64,000 nt of DNA from JBALVT01 sp965262875 (GTDB lineage Bacteria; Pseudomonadota; Gammaproteobacteria; Pseudomonadales; Halieaceae), in assembly GCA_965262875.1 (NCBI GenBank), contig OZ253569.1:6386001-6450000 (forward strand), given 5' to 3'. A program made the position numbers and the translations under genes. Under the pieces are notes generated by a model, which was given only the letters and a program-made list of their open reading frames with translations, did not search any database and was not told where the DNA came from. This document shows positions 52,162 to 61,455 of the stretch, in pieces; position 1 is the first letter of the stretch, and each line of letters begins with the position of its first letter.

Positions 52162-53308
52162 CTCCTGTCTCGCTTCGGGTGCCATTGAGCTTGTCGTAAT
52201 CGGCAAGCCGAGCCAGCTTGACGCTGTAGTGTTTGACCTTCGCCGGCACGGCGACAGCAAGCGGTGGCGGCAGGTGCTGTTCATCACGGCGGCGCTCAAG
52301 AACGTGCTGCACCGCCTCCGGGTAGGGTGATTGCCGATCAAGTGCTTCACCCAGAGCTACATGCAGCTCGTCCCGCCCATAATCATCAAGCAGTTGATTG
52401 AGTAACCGGACCGTGGTTTTAATGACATGTCCACGCTGTGCCGATTGCTGCAGCAGCGTCTGGGCGTGCGCCGAAGCATGGCTCAGGCGATCCTGACCCC
52501 GGTGTAGTTTGGCGTGGGTTTTCTCCAGCCATAGGGCATTGATATGCGCCTCCTGTTCGATTTGCTCCCCTTTGCCAAAGCTGCGCTGATGCTCAGCAAT
52601 GCATTGATCGCCCTCCACTATCTGGAGCCGCTCCAGGTCAGCGCTCACGCTCAATGGCTTGTGCACGTATTGATGGGGAATGGAGTAATCATTGAGATCG
52701 AAGCGAACATAAGGGGTTTTGGCGGCCCGCACGGGCTGTCTCTCATGGGTATCAAAGGGATTATCCGGCAAACTCACCTGCTCCTGTAAGAAGGCTTCCC
52801 TGACCGTCAACGTACGCTCTTCAGGGCAAGCCCGATCAGCACTCACACCCTGGCACCAGTGCTCAGCTTGCGCATTGAGTTCGGCCAGTGTTTGCCAGTG
52901 ACGAGCGGCAAAGAAATTATCGCGAATATAGCGAATCGCTCTTTCTACCCGGCCCTTTTCATTGCCCCGGGCCACCGCCACCGGGCGTGGTTCGAAGCGA
53001 TAGTGGGCTGACAAGGCCAGCAAGGTGGGGTGGAAGCGGATGGCGTCACCGTGGCGCTCCAATACGGCCGATTTAAGGTTGTCGTACAGCAGCACCTTTG
53101 GCAATCCTTGCCAGGCCTCGAATGCCGCTACATGGCCGCGTAAAAAGTGCTCCATTTGCTGGTTGAGATAAAAGCGCAAGAAGATCTGTCGCGACCAGCT
53201 CAGCACCATCACAAACGCCATTAACGGCCGCCGGGCCTTGCCGATCTGAATATGCCCGAACGAACCCCAGTCAACCTGGGCTTGCTCACTGGGCAGGGTT
53301 TTTAGGCG
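52145..53308 (-). pseudogene. istA: istA, 3' fragment (copy 2)
   Basis: From YLRLKTLPSEQAQVDWGSFG, the start of the DDE core, to the normal stop, nearly identical to copy 1. The 5' part is at 54802-55131. The two are separated by the IS5/IS1182-type element with TAAATA repeated on both sides. Confidence 0.9.
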
Positions 53309-53314
53309 TAAATA

Positions 53315-54795
53315 GTCGACCCTGAAAAAGCCTAATTGGCCATCACGGCATCGCCGTAATGCCGTGGCTTGATAATAAACTGCGTTAAACGACTCCATAA
53401 GGAAGCCGTTTTCGGGGCCAATAAAAACAATCTCATCCACTTCCTGAAGTTAAACGCAGCAGCAGCCATCAGTACGTTAATCTGGTCGCCTTCAAATCCT
53501 TTGAGATAACTTTTGTTCAATCGATGATCCGACTTCAGGTGGCCGATCACCGGCTCTATGCCAGCCCGCTTTCTAAAACGTTTCCGCATCAGCACCTGGT
53601 AGGCACTATCCGTATCCCGAGTACCTGTGCTGGGCATTATGATCCGCGTGTCATTGATCTTTTTCTTCCCTTTGTAACCCCGATCACATAAGCCAACGGC
53701 CGGTTTCAGTTTGTTAAGCCGCTTCAATTGCAACAGCACCTCCGGCAGCGTATGACCATCAAATTTGTTCGTATCAAAGGCCATGGCACCAACAATGATT
53801 TTTGAATCCCGAGTTGTCGTGATAGAAACCTTGGTGCCAAATTCATAGCGCTTATGCTCTTTGCCTTTACTCATGCAGTAGACATGGGGTTCGTGCAAGC
53901 TGTACAGCTTGTTCGTATCCCCTCGCTTCTGGTTCAGTCCACGATGGAATAGTGCAAAGTCCTCTGCCAGCTTTTCCAGAATGTCGAGTGGCAGTTTACG
54001 CTCCAATTCCCGCACTAAACGACCGGCAATGGTCTTTAGCCGCTTAACGGCTTTGCGGGCCTTGGCACGGTTCCTGGGATGTCCCGCAAAACGACATTCC
54101 AGTTTTCTTTGCTTAATTTCCTTGGCATAACTGCGGCGAAGTGTTATCCCTTCTTTCCTGGCCAATTTCAGGCAACGAACAATAATCTTTCGGTACAACT
54201 TTGCATCGGTGGGAAAGGTGATGTTTTTTTCCTGTACTGTGGTGTCAATACAGACTTCCTCTTCGACCGCTTTCTCACCATGAATGGTGATAGAGGATGC
54301 CAATATTTTTTCAAATCCCTTTTCGCCGACTCGCTTGCGGAAGTACACCAGATCGGATGGGTCACAAGGGAATGACCACTGGAATTCAACCTCCCCGCAA
54401 AATGCCTGGTAATACGGGTTTTGTACCCAGTGTTGCACGATAACCTCGTCGCTGACATTTTCCATATGCTTGAGAATAGATAAACCCACCATCAAGCGTA
54501 CGGGTTTGGCAGGCCTGCCAGTTGCCGCATACAAGGGAGCGAACTCCGATTCAAAAAAGTCCCAGGGTATGGTTCGCGCAAGATGTAACAGAGGGTGTTT
54601 CGGATTGAGTTGATCCATCAACCCAGCAGCCATAAAACTCATTTGATGGTGATCGGGGGAAGAATCTTTCATCGAGAGCCACCTTTGTTTCGACCGGATT
54701 AGGTGCCAAATAGGCTTGAAACTGGTCGAAATCATCTCACAAATACCCAGTATTATCTAATACAATCAACATGTTAAGCGTTTTTCAGGGTCGAC
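53315..54795 (-). mobile_element. IS5/IS1182-type element inside istA
   Basis: 1481 bp with inverted repeats GTCGACCCTGAAAAA and a 6-bp direct repeat TAAATA (53309-53314 and 54796-54801). The uninterrupted target in copy 1 reads GGCG-TAAATA-CGCC on this strand, a near-palindrome. One transposase gene. Confidence 0.9.
53332..54672 (-). CDS. IS5/IS1182-type transposase
   Basis: This 446-residue DDE transposase has the N-terminal LAPLYA...RPAKPVRLMVGLSILK type motif (EFAPLYAATGRPAKP) and a first catalytic Asp in VCIDTTVQEKNI. VGLCDRGYKGKK carries the second, and GIEPVIGHLKSDHRLNKSYL the Glu and the K/R region. The start at 54672 follows AAAGGTGG; the frame extends 21 codons upstream without a better signal. 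No defects are visible. Confidence 0.9.
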   Translation of the reverse strand: MKDSSPDHHQMSFMAAGLMDQLNPKHPLLHLARTIPWDFFESEFAPLYAATGRPAKPVRLMVGLSILKHMENVSDEVIVQHWVQNPYYQAFCGEVEFQWSFPCDPSDLVYFRKRVGEKGFEKILASSITIHGEKAVEEEVCIDTTVQEKNITFPTDAKLYRKIIVRCLKLARKEGITLRRSYAKEIKQRKLECRFAGHPRNRAKARKAVKRLKTIAGRLVRELERKLPLDILEKLAEDFALFHRGLNQKRGDTNKLYSLHEPHVYCMSKGKEHKRYEFGTKVSITTTRDSKIIVGAMAFDTNKFDGHTLPEVLLQLKRLNKLKPAVGLCDRGYKGKKKINDTRIIMPSTGTRDTDSAYQVLMRKRFRKRAGIEPVIGHLKSDHRLNKSYLKGFEGDQINVLMAAAAFNFRKWMRLFLLAPKTASLWSRLTQFIIKPRHYGDAVMAN

Positions 54796-54801
54796 TAAAT
54801 A

Positions 54802-55131
54802 CGCCTCGGGCAGCTTGCGCGGCCGCAGTTCACTGATACGCTGGCGAAACTGGCTGGGGCCACCGGGGTATCCCCGCAGGCGGGCCATTTCATACAAGCG
54901 GGCCGCCGTGAGTGTGGGAAACTCCCGCAGGGTGTCGATGACAAAGGGCAGATAGGGGTCGATGATCGACGCACGGCGAGTGCGCTCCACCTTGGGCAGG
55001 CCAGCCTGTGCCAGTACCCGATCAACCACTGAGTGGTGAATGCCAAGCTGGGTCGCAATGGTGCCCGTTCGCCACTTCTCAACAAAATGGTAGCGCAGTA
55101 TTTTTGCTTCAGTTTCTTTGCCGATGGCCAT
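54802..55131 (-). pseudogene. istA: istA, 5' fragment (copy 2)
   Basis: The first 110 codons of istA (MAIGKETEAKILRYHF to KLPEAYL) containing the HTH. It is interrupted by the element at 53315-54795, after which a short foreign tail and a stop follow. Otherwise it matches 28612 onward. Confidence 0.9.
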
Positions 55132-55170
55132 GACTGCCCTCCGATTGATGACTCCTGTCCAGCCGCTGCA

Positions 55171-55596
55171 CTAATGTCGCCGGAATCTGCGCCTGAACTG
55201 ACTGCTCTGCAGAAAATCACTGCGCAAAAAGGGACCGCAGACCGCGCCGCAGTGATGGCAGCGCACGGTGGCGTCAGTTTTACCCGGCATATCGGCCCTT
55301 TTGATCTCATCAGGCACGGTTTGCAGTAGATCACGGAGTATTATTGCCAGAGAACGGTGATGCGTTACTTTTTGTTGTTGCCGTTCTCGATAACGCTGTT
55401 GGCGAGCGGCATTATTCATGCGACCCGGGCGAGTGGCCTGGTACTTCGCTCTGGCTCGTTTAATGGATTCCTTTCTGGCTTCCTGGCTGCAACCATCGGT
55501 GCAATACCGCTGGCCGCGATCACAGTGGGTACAGACGATGACCTGGGCGTAGCAGCGACAACAGTGGTAGAGACGGCTGGATGATGGCATCGACAC
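55171..55596 (-). CDS. Cysteine-rich passenger protein of IS21, copy 2
   Basis: 141 residues, the same protein as at 28120-28572 but with a single copy of the nine-residue RPGRMNNAA unit. Both putative zinc clusters (CCRCYAQ and CTHC; CHHCGAVC) are intact. Its presence at the same place in both copies supports it as part of the element. Confidence 0.65.
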   Translation of the reverse strand: MSMPSSSRLYHCCRCYAQVIVCTHCDRGQRYCTDGCSQEARKESIKRARAKYQATRPGRMNNAARQQRYRERQQQKVTHHRSLAIILRDLLQTVPDEIKRADMPGKTDATVRCHHCGAVCGPFLRSDFLQSSQFRRRFRRH

Positions 55597-55905
55597 AAAG
55601 GTCGATGAGGGCTGGATTTATTCCCATTATGTGCAACACTTAACGGGTCGTGCACCTGCACGGTTTTTTTGGGTATGGCGCCAGCGTTGACCGTAAAATC
55701 TGTGGTGGCGTCATACCGTTCTCAGCGACACTTATTCTTATAGTCCCTACGCTTGAATCGTGCCTGCTTATTGGTCGCTCTTGAGTGTGACTGGGCCGCA
55801 GTTCTACCGCGCCGATTCTAATACGCCGAGATCCGTCTATTTCAAAATTCGGCAAATAGCTGCGGTTTTGGAGTGGCGTCTACAACAGACAGCTGCGCCA
55901 TGATA

Positions 55906-56792
55906 TTAGATTGTAGAATCCATCTGATGGCGTATTTTTGCAAACTCTTCGGCAATAAGTTCCCGCAGCACACGCATTCTCGCGCTTAGACGGAGGTCCT
56001 TGTGGGTCAAAACCCACATGTCCGAGTGATGGACAGTGTTTGCCCCTGGAACTCGCACAATATCGGGCTCATTGTAGGCAATGAAGCAGGGCATATAGCC
56101 CATGCCCATCCCACAACGCACTGCCTGCGTCAAAAACGTAATATTCATAATGGAGTGGCGTACCGGGAGATTGGGGAAATCGGTGTCTTTCACCCATTTT
56201 TCATCCTGGTCGATTGGATTTTTGCCGATCCAGCTCATATGGCTCACATCGGAGGGGTTGTCAGGATTTAGCTGGTTTTTATGTACGTAGGAAGAGGCCG
56301 TCATGCGGCCGAGAAATCGTCCAATCAAGTAGTCAGGTGGCGCGACCCCGGCGGGCATTACCCGAATCGCAATATCAGCTTCGCGCCGACTCAAATCCAG
56401 AGCATCATAACTCGGCATAAGCTCCAACCCTATGCCGGGATAGGTGCGGGCAAACTCTGCAAAGCGCTGCATTAGGAAACCCAGGCCTCCGGTGTCCGGA
56501 AGGGTGAGACGGATACTCCCCTCAAGCTCCTGGTCTCCTCCGGTTATTTTCCTCTCAACACCGTGAATTTTAACTCTTCCACATGCTCCGCTGTCGGCAA
56601 CATCTCCTCAGCGCTGGCCGTCATTCGATAACCATCGGGCGTGCGGTCGAACAAGCGGGTGTGAAGATTGCTCTCCATATCATCCAGACGCCGGGTTACA
56701 GTTGAATTACTCACACCGAGTTCCTGCGCGGCACCGCGGGCAGAGCCTTTTCGGCTCAGCGCGAGTAGCACTTTCATGTCATCCCAATCCAC
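55906..56792 (-). pseudogene. LysR-type transcriptional regulator, frameshifted
   Basis: The HTH part (MDWDDMKVLLALSRKGSARG, VSNSTVTRRLDDMESNL) is followed by a stop at 56544. The substrate-binding part (GDQELEGSIRLTLPDTGG, FARTYPGIGLELMPSYDALDL, READIAIRVM) runs in the neighbouring frame to 55906. One base gained or lost near 56555-56561 explains it. The combined length, about 295 residues, is normal for LysR proteins. The last codons lie 21 bp from the IS21 end, so the gene narrowly escaped that insertion. Confidence 0.82.
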
Positions 56793-56902
56793 AGGTAAAA
56801 CACTCCCTACACGGAATTTATTTCAGAACACACATTAGCAGAAAAAACAGCTGCGAAAGAACAGCTCACTGTCTCGGGAGAAGAATTAAGAGATACGGAG
56901 TT

Positions 56903-58879
56903 CTAGTGCTTGTCCGGGAAGAGTTCCTGAACATTGGACGAAACGACTGCGGGGGTTTGTGTGGTGATTGCGTTGCGCCCTAACGTGCCCATTTTTTGCC
57001 ACACATGGTCGTGCTGAGCCTCGTAGCCATGGAAGCCACTGACTGCTGAGCGCAAAATGGTGGTAATACCTGCGCAATCCATGGTGTCACAATAGTGGAT
57101 TAAATCGACCAGTTGCCGATGGATCTGGGCGAAAGAAAGACACTCCTCTTCAGCGCGCATTATCATGGGGTGACCAGTGCCGGTTACATTGTCTCCGAGC
57201 AGTAACTCCTCGTGTAGCTTTTCGCCGGGACGAAGCCCGATGAACTGAATATCAATTTGTTGACCACCGAAGGCATCATGGCCGTTTTCATAGCCGGTCA
57301 ATCGAATCATTCGCTTGGCCAAATCTACAATGCGGACAGGCTCGCCCATATCCAAAACAAACACATCACCTCCTGTTCCCATGGCACTGGCTTGAAGAAC
57401 CAACTGTGCGGCTTCGGCAATACTCATAAAATACCGCGATACTTCGGGGTGCGTTACCGTTACCGGCCCACCCGTAGTAATCTGCTCTCTAAATAGAGGA
57501 ACAACCGACCCTGAGGATCCCAAGACATTGCCGAAGCGAACCATGCAAAACCGCGTATTGGTATCCTTCTGCGCCAACCCTTGCAGTATCATTTCTGCAA
57601 AGCGTTTTGAGGCGCCCATAATATTCGTCGGACGCACTGCCTTGTCAGTCGAAACCAGCACAAAAGTCTCAACGTTTGCCTTGCGCGCAGCTTCTGCCGC
57701 ATGCCAGGTACCAAACACATTGTTGGCGACACCCTCAGCTACATTATACTCAACCATGGGTACATGCTTGTAGGCCGCCGCGTGATAGACGGTCTGAACC
57801 GAAAAGGTGCGATACACGCTTTCCAGGCGACGTTGATCCTGCACCGAACCAAGCAGTGGGATCATGGCGACATTGAGTTCAAGGGTCAAAGAGAGTTCAT
57901 TTAGTTCGCGTTCGATGTTGTATAGCGCATATTCTGAATTGTCCAGAAGCAACAGTTCTTTCGGGCCCGATCGCAAAATCTGACGACACAGTTCGGAGCC
58001 AATGGAACCGCCGGCCCCTGTTACCATCACGACCTTGCCAGTAATACAGCGATCGATTAACTCTGGATGCGGTGGCACTGCGTCTCTACCCAACAAATCG
58101 TCCAGGGCGATATCCTGAATCTGATTGACACTGGCCTGCCCTCCCACCAGCTCGTTAATCTTGGGCACTGTGCGAACGTATACGGGCAAGCCCACCAGGG
58201 AGTTGATAATCTCTTTGCGACGCTCTGGTGACGCAGATGGAATGGCCAGTAGAATTTGTGTAATGCCGTGTTCGTGTATGAGTCGTTCCAGATCTTCGGG
58301 TCTAGCCACTTGAAGCCCGTTGATAACCGACCGCTGCATTCGTGAATCATCGTCTACAAACACTACGGCGCGATACTGATCACCGTGGTGCAAAGCCGTG
58401 AGTAATTGACGACCTGACTCGCCCGCACCATAGATGATCACTTTCTTGGACAGGGAGCGCAGCTTGGCCTGGTAATAGCCGCGAACCGCCAGGCGCGTGC
58501 CACCAATAAACAAAAGTGCCAAACCCCAATATACCAAGGGCATGGAACGAGGTACTTCTGCTTGGGAAAGAAAAACAACACATGCTAGTAACAAGGTGGA
58601 ATAGCTGACCGCAGTGATAACCGCCCAAATTGCCTGCTGACCCATAAACCGGATGACGGCGCGATAAAGACCAAGGCGAAGAAAAATAACCGCGCTGAAA
58701 AGAACCGTCACTACGGCACAAATTACCTCTACTGCACCGAGATGAAAGTTGGTTTGGCCGAGACGTAAGCCCACCGCCGACCACATAGCTGCAGTGACAA
58801 AAAACATGTCCAGCAGCAACAAAAAAGCCTGTTTGATATTTCGAGGCAACTCTATGAGTTTTTCCAGAGCATCGACCAT
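56903..58879 (-). CDS. wbpM: WbpM/CapD-type nucleotide-sugar 4,6-dehydratase
   Basis: This is a 658-residue membrane-bound dehydratase that would make UDP-4-keto-6-deoxy-GlcNAc-type precursors for surface polysaccharide. Four N-terminal helices (about 10-120) are followed by a Rossmann-like sensor domain (VIIYGAGESGRQLL). The SDR dehydratase domain follows: VTGAGGSIGSELCRQI and then STDKAVRPTNIMGASKRFAE, in which M-G-A-S-K replaces the usual YxxxK as in WbpM/PglF enzymes. Start 58879 is chosen for the GGGAG just upstream; the frame extends 37 codons further. It is last of three co-directional sugar genes. Confidence 0.87.
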   Translation of the reverse strand: MVDALEKLIELPRNIKQAFLLLLDMFFVTAAMWSAVGLRLGQTNFHLGAVEVICAVVTVLFSAVIFLRLGLYRAVIRFMGQQAIWAVITAVSYSTLLLACVVFLSQAEVPRSMPLVYWGLALLFIGGTRLAVRGYYQAKLRSLSKKVIIYGAGESGRQLLTALHHGDQYRAVVFVDDDSRMQRSVINGLQVARPEDLERLIHEHGITQILLAIPSASPERRKEIINSLVGLPVYVRTVPKINELVGGQASVNQIQDIALDDLLGRDAVPPHPELIDRCITGKVVMVTGAGGSIGSELCRQILRSGPKELLLLDNSEYALYNIERELNELSLTLELNVAMIPLLGSVQDQRRLESVYRTFSVQTVYHAAAYKHVPMVEYNVAEGVANNVFGTWHAAEAARKANVETFVLVSTDKAVRPTNIMGASKRFAEMILQGLAQKDTNTRFCMVRFGNVLGSSGSVVPLFREQITTGGPVTVTHPEVSRYFMSIAEAAQLVLQASAMGTGGDVFVLDMGEPVRIVDLAKRMIRLTGYENGHDAFGGQQIDIQFIGLRPGEKLHEELLLGDNVTGTGHPMIMRAEEECLSFAQIHRQLVDLIHYCDTMDCAGITTILRSAVSGFHGYEAQHDHVWQKMGTLGRNAITTQTPAVVSSNVQELFPDKH

Positions 58880-59007
58880 GCTCCCGACGATACCGGTAGC
58901 AGAGCGCGTTGCAAGATCACCAATTCGGTTAATCAATCCCCTGTCACCCCTGGTAGTCAAATTGGCTCTGGTTGCGGTTGTCCAGAACACAAGTGGAACC
59001 GGGAATT

Positions 59008-59982
59008 TTACGTTAGTTTACTGATCTTAGCCATGCCAAGAGCGACAGGAATGTATGCCAAAATTACCAAATAAGCGCCGTTGCCAGGGCTGTGGTGCAA
59101 GAGCCAGGCAATGGGGAAAAGCCACAATATATAGAACAGGAACAGCAGTATTACGACCCGCTGATGCGAGCCCCAGTACCGGCTAAGCCGCTGGTAACCG
59201 TGCTGATTGTGCGCTTGAGTTATTTTTGCCCTGGAAAGCACTCGTACAGTTAAAGTCCAGCTTGCATCTCCAATAAAAACAGCCAGGAGAACCGACCAAA
59301 CGGCGAAACTAACATACCCCTGCACCGCACCGTATCCCGCGAGACCGGCCAGGAGAAACCCCATGGGAATACTACCCGCATCACCGAGAAACAGACGTGC
59401 GGGAGACCAGTTCCACACCAGGAAACCCAGGGCAGCGGCCGCCAGAATAAGACAGAACAGGCTATAGCTCGTGGCTTCTGAATGCGTGTTGGCAAAAAAA
59501 GCCGCTCCAAGACAAGCCACAACAGACTGTGTCGCCGCGATACCGTCAATACCGTCCATAAAGTTGTACAGATTGAGAGCCCAGATTATGGCAAACGACA
59601 AACACAGCCACTGCAGGAGCCACAAGGCAGAAACTGACCCCGAATGGGGGTTCAGTATTACTACAGCACTTGAGATACTGATAAGGGTATACAACAAAAA
59701 TCGCGTTGAAACAGCCAACCCGCGTACATCGTCTAACACACCGATTAGCATCAGGAAGATAGCCGCGAAGAACAGGCAGTTAAGTTCAAAAGCCCAGGAT
59801 GGCGCCAGAGTGAAGCCCAAGGCAACGGCGAGAAAAAGGGGTACACCACCACCGTGCGGCGTAGGTTCGCGGTGCGAGCTTCTCTCATTCGGTCGATCCA
59901 GAATTTGCCAGGATTTAGCGAGGCGCAAATAAATGCCACAAGCAGTGAGGGAAGCTACAAATGTCACCAACAGAATCGTCAA
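59008..59982 (-). CDS. WecA/WbpL-type undecaprenyl-phosphate glycosyl-1-phosphate transferase
   Basis: This 324-residue polytopic enzyme has about ten helices and loads the first sugar phosphate onto undecaprenyl phosphate. Family motifs: FDD-like LDDVRGLAV, YNFMDGIDGIAA (catalytic Asp loop), RLFLGDAGSIPMGFLLAG and QHGYQRLSRYWG (His/Arg loop). It overlaps the epimerase gene by 4 bp and precedes the WbpM-type gene, as wbpL does in Pseudomonas O-antigen loci. It initiates O-antigen or a related polysaccharide. Confidence 0.88.
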   Translation of the reverse strand: MTILLVTFVASLTACGIYLRLAKSWQILDRPNERSSHREPTPHGGGVPLFLAVALGFTLAPSWAFELNCLFFAAIFLMLIGVLDDVRGLAVSTRFLLYTLISISSAVVILNPHSGSVSALWLLQWLCLSFAIIWALNLYNFMDGIDGIAATQSVVACLGAAFFANTHSEATSYSLFCLILAAAALGFLVWNWSPARLFLGDAGSIPMGFLLAGLAGYGAVQGYVSFAVWSVLLAVFIGDASWTLTVRVLSRAKITQAHNQHGYQRLSRYWGSHQRVVILLFLFYILWLFPIAWLLHHSPGNGAYLVILAYIPVALGMAKISKLT

Positions 59983-60920
59983 CTGCGTGTTCCAACTGTG
60001 CTCATCATTTGCTCAACAACATCCTCGAGCGCAAAAGCCGGACGCCAGTCTACCGATGCAAGTAACTTTGCATTGCTATAGGTTTCTGACCCAAATATTT
60101 TTGCGTATGTCGTACCAAGCTTATTGTTACCTGCCAGGTCTCGCAGTGCACAACTCCAACGCCAGGTCCATTGTGGCAACCAGTCGCGAGAGGACTCTTT
60201 ACCCAACGCTCGCCTCATCAGATCGTAGATTTTACCGGCGCTGTAGGAGTGCCCGTCACATACAATCCAAAGATGGAAACCATCGTGACGCGCCTGAATC
60301 AACCGCGCAAGCAATGCCGTCATATCATCGAGAGCGATCATCGAACGCCCTCCCATTTCCGGCGGCCGCGGAATGCCGGCGCGCGCAGCTCTGGCCAGAA
60401 GAAGAAGATTGCCGGCGGCGTCAGCTCCGTAAATCAGTGCTGGGCGCAGAACAATGACAGACATTTCACTGCCCTGATAGGCGGCCTTCAAATCCAGTTC
60501 GGCGCGGCGCTTAGAGTGGCCGTAGGGGTCGGATGTCCTAACACAGTGATCTTCGTTTCTAGGGCCTGACTCCAGTGCTGGCCCCATCGCCTTAACACTA
60601 CTGAGAAAGACGAAGCACTTGACCCCGGCCACTTCCGCAGCCGCGGCAAGATCAACAGTGGCGCGGTAATTGACAGCTTCATAGGTTGAGGCAGCTTCAC
60701 TCTGATGGGCGATTCCCCCAAGATGAAACACCACATCTATACCGGCAAGCCACTGAGACTCTACGCCATGGATTTCCAAGTCGAGGGGCCGAACAGGCTG
60801 CCCATTCGCCAACACACCCCCACCGCGACTCGTAGCAATAAAATCAACGCCCTTTGTATTCAGTCGCTCACACAGCGCTCGTCCGACAAATCCCGTGGCT
60901 CCTGTAACAAGGCATTTCAT
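59979..60920 (-). CDS. NAD-dependent sugar epimerase/dehydratase
   Basis: This 313-residue extended SDR has VTGATGFVGRALCERL for NAD binding, FVFLSSVKAMG with the catalytic Ser, Y-G-H-S-K as YxxxK, and VIVLRPALIYG after it. It resembles UDP-glucose 4-epimerase-like proteins such as WbpV/WbpK of O-antigen loci. It probably prepares the sugar used by the transferase encoded next, with which it overlaps by 4 bp. Confidence 0.87.
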   Translation of the reverse strand: MKCLVTGATGFVGRALCERLNTKGVDFIATSRGGGVLANGQPVRPLDLEIHGVESQWLAGIDVVFHLGGIAHQSEAASTYEAVNYRATVDLAAAAEVAGVKCFVFLSSVKAMGPALESGPRNEDHCVRTSDPYGHSKRRAELDLKAAYQGSEMSVIVLRPALIYGADAAGNLLLLARAARAGIPRPPEMGGRSMIALDDMTALLARLIQARHDGFHLWIVCDGHSYSAGKIYDLMRRALGKESSRDWLPQWTWRWSCALRDLAGNNKLGTTYAKIFGSETYSNAKLLASVDWRPAFALEDVVEQMMSTVGTRS

Positions 60921-60942
60921 CTATTGGATTCGTCTTCTGCAA

Positions 60943-60963
60943 TAAAAAAGGGGCCGAAGCCCC
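60943..60963 (-). terminator. Rho-independent terminator with TTCG loop
   Basis: On the minus strand GGGGC-TTCG-GCCCC (60950-60963) is followed by six T residues. It ends transcription of the ComEA-like gene at 60986 and separates it from the polysaccharide genes. Confidence 0.88.
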
Positions 60964-60985
60964 TCATGATACGGAAGCGGTCATC

Positions 60986-61351
60986 TTATTCCAGTGTTAA
61001 TAAAGCTCGGTTTTTTTCAATGGTTGAGGGCCCTATCCCTTTTACTTCTTCCAATTCATTGACAGAGGCAAAGGGACCATAGGTTTCCCGATAACGTATA
61101 ATTTCTTGCGCCCGACTTAGGCCCACCCCCTTAAGACTTGCTGCGAGGGTCTGCGCGTCGGCATTGTTGATGTTGACACTCGTCACCGCCGCCGCTGGCG
61201 CCGGGTCTTTAGCCTGTACATCCGTACTGGTCAGAACAGGATTTAACCCCAACAACAGTGCAAACCCGAGGGCGCCAAGTAGTGCGCTAGCGCGCCGCGA
61301 ATTTGTTGTTAATGCGTGCCATTGAGGCTTCTTAATAGTTGAATCATTCAT
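60986..61351 (-). CDS. ComEA-like helix-hairpin-helix protein
   Basis: This 121-residue protein has a membrane or signal helix (ALLGALGFALLLGLNPVL). A ComEA-type double helix-hairpin-helix follows: VNINNADAQTLAASLKGVG, then REIYGPF-like ETYGPFASVNELEEVKGIG. It binds double-stranded DNA in the periplasm, as in natural competence or pilus-linked DNA uptake. Start ATG 61351 follows TGGAGA. The gene stands alone with its own terminator, next to the polysaccharide genes as in Pseudomonas. Confidence 0.87.
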   Translation of the reverse strand: MNDSTIKKPQWHALTTNSRRASALLGALGFALLLGLNPVLTSTDVQAKDPAPAAAVTSVNINNADAQTLAASLKGVGLSRAQEIIRYRETYGPFASVNELEEVKGIGPSTIEKNRALLTLE

Positions 61352-61455
61352 GATGTAATCTCCATTTATTGACAATGCGTCCATGCATTCATCCGTATCG
61401 AAGATCAGTCTAGCAAGCCATTGCCCACTCGCAAGCAAACTGCCCGAATTTGATC

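Larger units (their letters stand above)
48873..55884 (-). mobile_element. IS21-family element, copy 2, with two nested insertions
   Basis: Ends: TGTTAGCGCCAC at 48873 and GGCGTCTACA at 55875-55884. It is inverted relative to copy 1. It holds the same four genes but is broken by an IS66 (49438-51918) in istB and by an IS5/IS1182-type element (53315-54795) in istA, and istB has an internal deletion. The left flank is IS5 with the ACACT target repeat whose partner is beside copy 1. The right flank is the 3' end of a LysR gene. Confidence 0.88.
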
